NCBI RefSeq assembly: GCF_003047285.1 | Contig: NZ_PZYX01000007.1 | Coordinates: 1 to 64,000, forward strand | Reading direction: 5' to 3' | Length of the DNA: 64,000 bases | Source of the DNA: Nocardioides allogilvus | Lineage (GTDB): Bacteria; Actinomycetota; Actinomycetes; Propionibacteriales; Nocardioidaceae | Shown: one piece after another, positions 58,627 through 64,000 of the stretch | Layout: every line of letters begins with the position of its first letter | Position numbering within the stretch: position 1 is the first letter of the stretch | The notes under the pieces: model-generated | Told to the model about the DNA's origin: nothing | The model's database searches: none | Seen by the model: only the letters and a program-made list of their open reading frames with translations | Position numbers and translations under genes: made by a program

Positions 58627-59825
58627 TGCTCGCGCTGCAGATGTATCGCTCGCTCCCCCGGCACCTCGCCGGGCGGGCGGTCGGCGACCGGCTGCCGGGG
58701 ATCCTGTCCGGCTATGCCGCCCCGCTGCGCCTGGTCACCATCGAGGAGCCCACGGTCGAGCGCCCCGGGTGGGCGCGGCTGCGCACGCGGCTCTCCGGTG
58801 TCTGCGGCTCCGACCTGGGCGCGCTCTCCGGGCGCACGAGCCGCTACTTCTCCGGGCTGGTGTCGATGCCGTTCGTCCCGGGCCACGAGGTCGTGGCCGA
58901 CCTCCTCGACGACTGCGAGGACCTGGCCGCCGGGACGCGGGTGGTGATCGACCCGGTGCTGGCGTGCGCCGCCCGCGGCGTCGAGCCGTGCGAGGCCTGC
59001 GACGACGGGCTGACCAACCGGTGCAGCCGGGTCACCGTCGGGCACCTCTCCCCCGGCCTCCAGACCGGGTTCTGCGCCGATACCGGCGGCGGCTGGGGCG
59101 AGACGCTGACCGCCCACCGCAGCCAGCTCCACCCCGTGCCCGAGGGGCTGTCCGACGAGCAGGCGATCCTGGTCGAACCCATCGCCTGCGCCGTCCACAC
59201 CGCCCTGCGCGCGCGGGTCGAGGACAACGCTCGCGTCCTGGTGAGCGGCGCCGGGTCGGTCGGCCTGCTCACGACGATGGCGCTGCGCAGCCTGACCCCC
59301 GCCGGCGAGATCACGGTCGTCGCGAAGTACGCCCACCAGCGCGAGCTCGCGCTCCAGCTCGGCGCGACCGAGGTGGTGTCGCCGGACGAGGTGCTGCGCC
59401 GGCTGCGCCGCTCGACCGGGGCGTTCGCGGTGCTGCCGGAGCACTCGGCGCCGTACCTCCTCGGCGGGGTCGACATCGCCGTCGACGCGGTCGGCAGCAA
59501 GGGCTCGCTCGAGACGGCGCTCAACACGACCCGGGCCGGTGGTCGGGTCGTGCTCTCCGGCATGCCTGCCGCCGCCGACCTGTCGGCCGCGTGGTTCCGC
59601 GAGCTCCAGGTGATCGGGTCCTACTCCTCGGCGCGCCGGGAACCCGGCGATCGCAGCGCCTTCGACATCGCGACCGAGCTCGTCACCGGCGACGTCGTCG
59701 CCCAGCTCGCCAAGGGCGTCGCCAGCTATCCGCTGCACCGCTGGCGCGAGGCGCTCGACCACGCCCACGGCGCCGGGCGGCTCGGCAGCATCAAGGTCGC
59801 CTTCGATCCGTCGAGGAAGGGTTGA
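58623..59825 (+). CDS. Zinc-binding alcohol dehydrogenase family protein
   Basis: A 400-residue medium-chain dehydrogenase. The catalytic-zinc region has GVCGSDLGAL and MPFVPGHEVVADL; a structural-zinc cysteine set is VLACAARGVEPCEACDDGLTNRC. The NAD(P)-binding part is VLVSGAGSVGLLTTMALRSL and GVDIAVDAVGSKGSLETALNTTRAGGRVVLSGM. It would oxidise or reduce an alcohol/aldehyde made by the neighbouring fusion. Its start overlaps the fusion's stop (ATGA at 58623). Confidence 0.9.
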   Translation: MMLALQMYRSLPRHLAGRAVGDRLPGILSGYAAPLRLVTIEEPTVERPGWARLRTRLSGVCGSDLGALSGRTSRYFSGLVSMPFVPGHEVVADLLDDCEDLAAGTRVVIDPVLACAARGVEPCEACDDGLTNRCSRVTVGHLSPGLQTGFCADTGGGWGETLTAHRSQLHPVPEGLSDEQAILVEPIACAVHTALRARVEDNARVLVSGAGSVGLLTTMALRSLTPAGEITVVAKYAHQRELALQLGATEVVSPDEVLRRLRRSTGAFAVLPEHSAPYLLGGVDIAVDAVGSKGSLETALNTTRAGGRVVLSGMPAAADLSAAWFRELQVIGSYSSARREPGDRSAFDIATELVTGDVVAQLAKGVASYPLHRWREALDHAHGAGRLGSIKVAFDPSRKG

Positions 59826-59826
59826 C

Positions 59827-61407
59827 ATGAGCCGTCCCGGTTTCGTGCTCGAGGTGGATGACCGCACACCACCGCTCGTGGTCCATGAGGGCCTGGGCTT
59901 CCGGCTGGAGGACTTCCCGCCCGGCACCCGCGTCATCTACCCGCCCGAGTCGCTGCCCGCGATCGACGACGTCGACGCCGCGATCCGCGAGGCCCTGCTC
60001 AACCCGGTCGACGCCGATCCGCTGCCCACCAAGCTGTTCGCCGGGATGCGCCTGACCATCGCCTTCGACGACATCTCGCTGCCGCTGCCTCCGATGCGCG
60101 CCCCCGACATCCGCCAGCGGATCATCGAGGCGGTGCTGACGATGGCCGCCGACGCGGGGGTCGACGACGTCAAGATCATCGCCGCCAACGCCCTGCACCG
60201 GCGGATGACCCCCGCCGAGCTCAAGCAGATCGTCGGCGAGCGGGTCTTCCGGTCGTTCCACCCGCAGGGCGACCTCTACAACCACGACGCCGAGGACCGC
60301 GACGACCTGCTCCACATCGGGATGACCGACAAGGGCGAGGACGTCGAGATCAACCGCCGCGCCGCCGAGTCCGACCTGCTGGTCTATGTCAACGTCAACC
60401 TCGTCGCGATGGACGGCGGGCACAAGTCGGTGCCGATCGGGCTGGCGTCCTACAAGAGCCTCCGCCAGCACCACAACCCCGCGACGATGGTCGCGTCGCA
60501 CTCCTTCATGGACCACACCAAGAGCCATCTACACCACTCCGCCTGGCGGATGGGCCGGCTGCTCAAGGACCACCTCGACATCTTCCAGATCGAGACCACG
60601 CTCAACAACGACGTCTTCGGGGCGCCCTACGACTTCCTGCTCAAGCGCGAGTGGGAGTGGTCGGTGCGCGACCAGGCCTCGATGCTGGCCGTGCGTCGCG
60701 GGCTCGGCGCGGCTCCGCGCAGGCTGCGGCACAAGCTCTTCCACGACCTGCGCTCGCCGTACGGCCTGACCGGGATCAATGCGGGCGACACCGAGGCCGT
60801 GCACGAGCGCACGATCGCGATGGTGCACCGCCAGCAGCTCACCGAGGTGCAGGGCCAGACCGACGTGCTGGTGATGGGCGTGCCCTACCTCGGGCCCTAC
60901 AACGTCAACTCGTCGATGAACCCGATCCTCGCCACCTGCATGGGGCTGGGCTACTACTTCAACTCCTACCGCGGCCAGCCGGTCGTACGCCGCGGTGGGG
61001 CCGTGATCCTCTACCACCCGCTCGACGAGGGCTTCAACCAGCTGCACCACCCGAGCTACGTCGACTTCTACGAGGAGATCCTCGCCGAGTCGACCGATCC
61101 GGCGGTGATCGCGGAGAAGTACGAGCAGCAGTTCGCGACCGATCCCTGGTACGTCCACCTCTACCGCACCTCGCACGCCTACCACGGGGTCCACCCGTTC
61201 TACATGTGGTACTGGGCGGCGCACGCAATGGACCACGTCGAGGAGGTCATCTGGGTCGGCGCCGACCGGCGGGTCGCGCAGCGCCTGGGCTTCCGCGCGG
61301 CGTCGACACTGTCCGACGCGCTGGAGATGGCGTCCGGCGCGGTCGGCACCAGCCCGACGATCTCCTACCTGCACAACCCGCCCCACCTGATCGCGGACGT
61401 CCGATGA
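59827..61407 (+). CDS. LarA-like (DUF2088) protein with altered active site
   Basis: A 526-residue protein whose N-terminal half resembles lactate racemase LarA (DUF2088). LALHRRMTPAELKQIVGE-like (NALHRRMTPAELKQIVG, H124) keeps the histidine region, and AMDGGHKSVPIGL (K200) matches the nickel-pincer anchoring lysine region. The usual D.TRP..P loop is FDDISLPLPP (81-88), so the arginine is missing, and the LarA His before the lysine segment is replaced by VNVNLVA. The C-terminal half is larger than in LarA. A related reaction or a non-nickel role is possible. AGGAAGG lies upstream of ATG 59827, 1 bp after the dehydrogenase stop. Confidence 0.8.
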   Translation: MSRPGFVLEVDDRTPPLVVHEGLGFRLEDFPPGTRVIYPPESLPAIDDVDAAIREALLNPVDADPLPTKLFAGMRLTIAFDDISLPLPPMRAPDIRQRIIEAVLTMAADAGVDDVKIIAANALHRRMTPAELKQIVGERVFRSFHPQGDLYNHDAEDRDDLLHIGMTDKGEDVEINRRAAESDLLVYVNVNLVAMDGGHKSVPIGLASYKSLRQHHNPATMVASHSFMDHTKSHLHHSAWRMGRLLKDHLDIFQIETTLNNDVFGAPYDFLLKREWEWSVRDQASMLAVRRGLGAAPRRLRHKLFHDLRSPYGLTGINAGDTEAVHERTIAMVHRQQLTEVQGQTDVLVMGVPYLGPYNVNSSMNPILATCMGLGYYFNSYRGQPVVRRGGAVILYHPLDEGFNQLHHPSYVDFYEEILAESTDPAVIAEKYEQQFATDPWYVHLYRTSHAYHGVHPFYMWYWAAHAMDHVEEVIWVGADRRVAQRLGFRAASTLSDALEMASGAVGTSPTISYLHNPPHLIADVR

Positions 61408-62330
61408 GGAAGTGGGCACAGGAGGGCCTCGAGGACGTACGCCGAGTGGCGGACGGCTGGCGATGGGGCCGTCGCTCCCAGGTGCCGCGCTCGGCGGAGC
61501 CCTTCGTCCCGGCCCGGCAGAGCACCGTCTTCCACACCGACTGGGCGCGCACCCGCGCCGCCCAAGTCGCCCGCGAGGTCGCGCAGAAGGGTGCCCTGGA
61601 GCCGTTGTTCCGCTCGCAGGTCCGCACCAGCGTCGAGGGCCTCGACGTGCTGGCCGGGCTCGAGGGCCCGGTGATCTTCGCGGCCAACCACGCCAGTCAC
61701 CTCGACACCCCGCTGATCCTGCTGTCCCTGCCGACGAGGTGGCGGCGCCGTACTGCCGTGGCGGCGGCAGCCGACTACTTCTTCGACACCTGGTGGCGAG
61801 CGGTCGGGTCCTCGATCGTGTTCAACACGTTCCCGATCGAGCGCCGGGGCGGGACGATGGCGACCACGCCCGGCGAGGTGCTGGCCGACGGCTGGAGCCT
61901 GGTGATCTTCCCCGAGGGCACCCGGTCGCCCGACGGCTTCGTCGGCCGCTTCCAGTTCGGCGCGGCCTACCTCGCCACCCAGCACCAGGTGCCGGTCATC
62001 CCCATCGCCCACCGCGGCACGTTCGCCGCCATGCCACGCGGTCAGGGCTGGCCGAGCCCCGGTCGCCGTCGCCTCACCGTCCGCTTCGGCGAGCCGCTGC
62101 GACCCGGCAGCGACGAGTCGCCGCGCGAGTTCGCTCCCCGGATCCGCGACGCGGTGGCAGCCCTGCTCGACGAGGACCGGAGCACCTGGTGGGAGGCCCG
62201 GCGCCGCGCCGCGGACGGTGCCACGCACGACCCGGCAGGCCCGGACACGGCGCAGTGGCGCCGGGTGTGGGAGCAGACGGCCACGGTCCCCGCGCCCGAG
62301 GCAGGTCCTCGGCGCGCATGGCCGGATTAG
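61404..62330 (+). CDS. 1-acyl-glycerol-3-phosphate acyltransferase family protein (PlsC-like)
   Basis: A 308-residue membrane-associated acyltransferase. The HX4D motif is ANHASHLDTPLI (about residue 95), the substrate block FPEGTRSPDGFVGRFQFGAAYLATQ (about 175), and PVIPIAHRG a third block. It lacks clear multiple spans and is probably a peripheral membrane enzyme. ATG 61404 overlaps the previous stop (ATGA). The last gene of the lipid operon, it may esterify the alcohol or a glycerol-like product of the preceding enzymes. Confidence 0.9.
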   Translation: MRKWAQEGLEDVRRVADGWRWGRRSQVPRSAEPFVPARQSTVFHTDWARTRAAQVAREVAQKGALEPLFRSQVRTSVEGLDVLAGLEGPVIFAANHASHLDTPLILLSLPTRWRRRTAVAAAADYFFDTWWRAVGSSIVFNTFPIERRGGTMATTPGEVLADGWSLVIFPEGTRSPDGFVGRFQFGAAYLATQHQVPVIPIAHRGTFAAMPRGQGWPSPGRRRLTVRFGEPLRPGSDESPREFAPRIRDAVAALLDEDRSTWWEARRRAADGATHDPAGPDTAQWRRVWEQTATVPAPEAGPRRAWPD

Positions 62331-62333
62331 GAT
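62328..62333 (+). promoter_or_regulatory. -10 element TAGGAT embedding the acyltransferase stop codon
   Basis: The TAG stop of the acyltransferase gene is the first half of TAGGAT, 7 nt from GTG 62341. The phosphorylase gene therefore has its own leaderless promoter and is separate from the lipid operon. Confidence 0.5.
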
Positions 62334-62340
62334 CGCCCGC

Positions 62341-63135
62341 GTGACCGATCACAAGACTCTCGCCCAGCAGGCCGCGATCGAGCTGGCCCAGCTCACCGGC
62401 ATCGAGCGCCACGACGTCGCCCTCGTCCTGGGCTCCGGGTGGCTGCCCGCCGCGGACGCCCTCGGAACCGCCACCGCGGAGATCAACACCACCGACCTGC
62501 CGGGCTTCCACGTCGCCGGCGTCGTCGGCCACTCCGGCAAGATCCGCAGCATCGCGGTCGGGGACAAGCACGTGCTGGTCTTCCTCAGCCGCACCCACTT
62601 CTACGAGGGCAAGGGCGTCGCCGCCGTCGTCCACCCGGTCCGCACCGCAGCCGCCGCGGGCTGCTCGACGATCGTGCTCACCAACGGTTGCGGTGGCCTC
62701 AAGGAGACCTTCCAGCCCGGCCAGCCGGTGCTGATCTCCGACCACATCAACCTGACGGCGACCAGCCCGATCGAGGGCGCCAACTTCGTCGACCTCACCG
62801 ACCTTTACTCCGCTCGGCTGCGGGCGCTCTGCACGGAGATCGACCCGACGCTCGACGAGGGCGTCTACGTCCAGTTCCCCGGCCCGCACTACGAGACCCC
62901 GGCCGAGATCGCCATGGTGCGCGCCATCGGCGGCCACCTCGTCGGCATGAGCACCACCCTCGAGGCGATCGCCGCCCGCGAGGCCGGCATGGAGGTGCTC
63001 GGCATCAGCCTGGTCACCAACCTCGCCGCCGGCATCAGCGGCGAGCCGCTCAACCACGACGAGGTCCTCGAGGCCGGCAAGGCCGCGGCCGGCCGGATGG
63101 GCGACCTGCTCGGCCAGATCGTCCCCCGGCTCTGA
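62341..63135 (+). CDS. punA: Purine-nucleoside phosphorylase (trimeric type)
   Basis: A 264-residue PNP cleaving purine nucleosides to base and ribose-1-phosphate. VALVLGSGWLPAA holds the phosphate-binding GSG, VVGHSGKI and LSRTHFYEGKG the phosphate histidine loop, VLTNGCGGLKETFQPGQPVLISDHINLT the conserved centre, and EVLGISLVTNLAAGIS the purine-site Asn. YETPAEIAMVRAIGGHLVGMSTTLEAIAAREAGM is the family signature stretch. The stop overlaps the next ATG (TGATG). Confidence 0.94.
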   Translation: MTDHKTLAQQAAIELAQLTGIERHDVALVLGSGWLPAADALGTATAEINTTDLPGFHVAGVVGHSGKIRSIAVGDKHVLVFLSRTHFYEGKGVAAVVHPVRTAAAAGCSTIVLTNGCGGLKETFQPGQPVLISDHINLTATSPIEGANFVDLTDLYSARLRALCTEIDPTLDEGVYVQFPGPHYETPAEIAMVRAIGGHLVGMSTTLEAIAAREAGMEVLGISLVTNLAAGISGEPLNHDEVLEAGKAAAGRMGDLLGQIVPRL

Positions 63136-63947
63136 TGCGGGTCCTGGTCACGGGGGCAGCCGGGTCCATCGGCCGCGTCGTCGTCCCCGGACTGCTCGAG
63201 CGCGGCCACGAGGTGGTCGGGCTCGACCTCGTGCCGGCACCCGACGGCAGCACCTGCCCCTGGCACACGGTCGACTGCACCGACGCCGACGCGGTCGACG
63301 CGGTCTTCGAGCAGGAGCGCCTCGACGGCGTCGTGCACCTGGCCGGGCACCCCGACGAGGCCGACCTCCCGACGTCGCTGGCCTCCCACGTCATCACCAC
63401 CGCCGCGCTGCTGGACGCCTGCGTCGCCCACCGCGTCAGCCGCTTCGTCCACGCCAGCTCCAACCACGCCGTCGGCCGCACCCCGCGCCGCGACCTGCCC
63501 GGCGGCGTCATCTCCGACGACGCCCTCCCCCGCCCCGACACGTTCTACGGCGTCGGCAAGGTCGCTGCGGAGGCCCTGCTCCGGTTGTACGCCGATCGCC
63601 ACTCGATCGACGCCATCGCCTGCCGCATCGGTTCCTTCCTCGACGAGCCCGCCACCGCACGAGCGCTGGCCACCTGGCTCTCGCACGACGACGCGGTCAG
63701 GATGTTCGACGCGGCACTCACCGCTCCCTCGCCCGGCTTCGCCGTGCTCTACGGCATCAGCAACAACACCCGCGCCTGGTGGGACCTCGAGCCCGGTCGC
63801 AGGCTGGGCTACGAGCCGCTCGACGACGCCGAGGCACACGCCGGCCGGATCGCCGTACGCGATGTCGACGACGCCGAGGCGGCGCACGTGGGCGGACCGT
63901 TCGCGGGCGAGGAGTTCTACCGCCCTGCGCTCGGCAACCAGGCTTGA
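63135..63947 (+). CDS. NAD-dependent epimerase/dehydratase family protein
   Basis: A 270-residue extended SDR. VLVTGAAGSIGRVVVPGLLERGHEVVGLDL is the GxxGxxG NAD-binding start, GVVHLAGHPDEAD the following strand, and FVHASSNHAVGRT with FYGVGKVAAEALLRLYADR gives the Ser and YxxxK catalytic residues. It resembles uronate dehydrogenases or sugar epimerases. Translationally coupled to the phosphorylase (TGATG), although no shared pathway is evident. Confidence 0.88.
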   Translation: MRVLVTGAAGSIGRVVVPGLLERGHEVVGLDLVPAPDGSTCPWHTVDCTDADAVDAVFEQERLDGVVHLAGHPDEADLPTSLASHVITTAALLDACVAHRVSRFVHASSNHAVGRTPRRDLPGGVISDDALPRPDTFYGVGKVAAEALLRLYADRHSIDAIACRIGSFLDEPATARALATWLSHDDAVRMFDAALTAPSPGFAVLYGISNNTRAWWDLEPGRRLGYEPLDDAEAHAGRIAVRDVDDAEAAHVGGPFAGEEFYRPALGNQA

Positions 63948-63980
63948 CTTCGAGTGCACTCCGAGGCGGACACTGACGCC

Positions 63981-64000
63981 ATGAGCCTGACCATCGCCGA
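63981..64000 (+). CDS. Start of a further gene, cut by the window edge
   Basis: ATG 63981 follows about 33 bp after the epimerase stop and opens MSLTIA. Only six codons are visible, so the product cannot be named. Confidence 0.35.

Overview
The window reads as one contiguous piece of a high-GC actinobacterial chromosome, most like Nocardioides or another member of the Nocardioidaceae (inference from gene content). Supporting signs are the acyl-CoA carboxylase epsilon subunit, two LytR-CpsA-Psr ligases, a GAF-ANTAR protein, a DUF222/HNH protein, a TIGR03089 protein, an IdeR/DtxR-type iron box, many GTG/TTG starts, and many leaderless genes in which a TANNNT -10 hexamer lies 6-7 nt before the start codon. 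No rRNA, tRNA, CRISPR array, transposase or phage gene was seen.

Layout. 1-3.8 kb: a TIGR03089 protein facing a large secreted peptidoglycan amidase with FG-GAP repeats, then a long perfect hairpin. 3.8-12.1 kb: a minus-strand block for a galactofuranose polymer, in transcription order an LCP ligase, two GT2 glycosyltransferases, UDP-galactopyranose mutase, a GlfT2-like polymerase and a Wzm/Wzt-type exporter, mostly joined by 4-bp overlaps. 12.2-20.9 kb: thioesterase, second LCP protein, enoyl-CoA hydratase, PadR/DUF1707 pair, GAF-ANTAR regulator, flavodoxin-like reductase, LuxR regulator, acyl-CoA dehydrogenase with divergent TetR, CoA-binding protein and ArfB. 20.9-26.3 kb (minus strand): Gfo/Idh oxidoreductase, purE/purK, orphan winged-helix protein, adenylate cyclase, PH-domain protein, biotin ligase. 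26.3-33.5 kb: carboxylase beta and epsilon subunits, DUF885 peptidase, Maf, GtrA, a lipoprotein and a second acyl-CoA dehydrogenase. 33.6-43.4 kb: an iron-box-preceded ferric ABC importer, the biotin-carrying carboxylase alpha subunit, an SGNH lipoprotein and pyruvate carboxylase. 43.4-48.2 kb: SpoIID-type protein, small proteins, a MerR-PP2C fusion divergent from an MFS transporter. 48.2-51.1 kb: a sparser accessory-looking stretch (DUF222/HNH, VanZ, small membrane proteins). 51.1-54.9 kb: two coupled flavin disulfide-reductase-family genes, a gamma-glutamylcyclotransferase-like protein, a NUDIX enzyme. 54.9-62.3 kb: a secreted beta-propeller and a tightly packed four-gene set (acyl reductase-HAD fusion, zinc dehydrogenase, LarA-like DUF2088 protein, acyltransferase). 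62.3-64 kb: purine nucleoside phosphorylase, an NAD-dependent epimerase and the first bases of another gene.

How the genes fit together. Envelope building is the strongest theme: the galactan block, two LCP ligases, amidase, SpoIID protein and GtrA. The second is acyl-CoA metabolism with biotin enzymes: BirA, two carboxylase subunits plus epsilon, pyruvate carboxylase, two acyl-CoA dehydrogenases, an enoyl-CoA hydratase and a thioesterase. The best candidate for an undescribed system is the 56.3-62.3 kb operon, which combines an acyl-reductase/phosphatase fusion, an alcohol dehydrogenase, a racemase-like protein and a PlsC-type acyltransferase; it looks like a dedicated lipid pathway whose product cannot be told from sequence. 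The MerR-PP2C fusion with its own MerR-type promoter is a second unusual unit.

Starts were chosen from Shine-Dalgarno (SD) spacing, leaderless -10 spacing, or overlap with the upstream stop, so several are shorter than the longest open frame.
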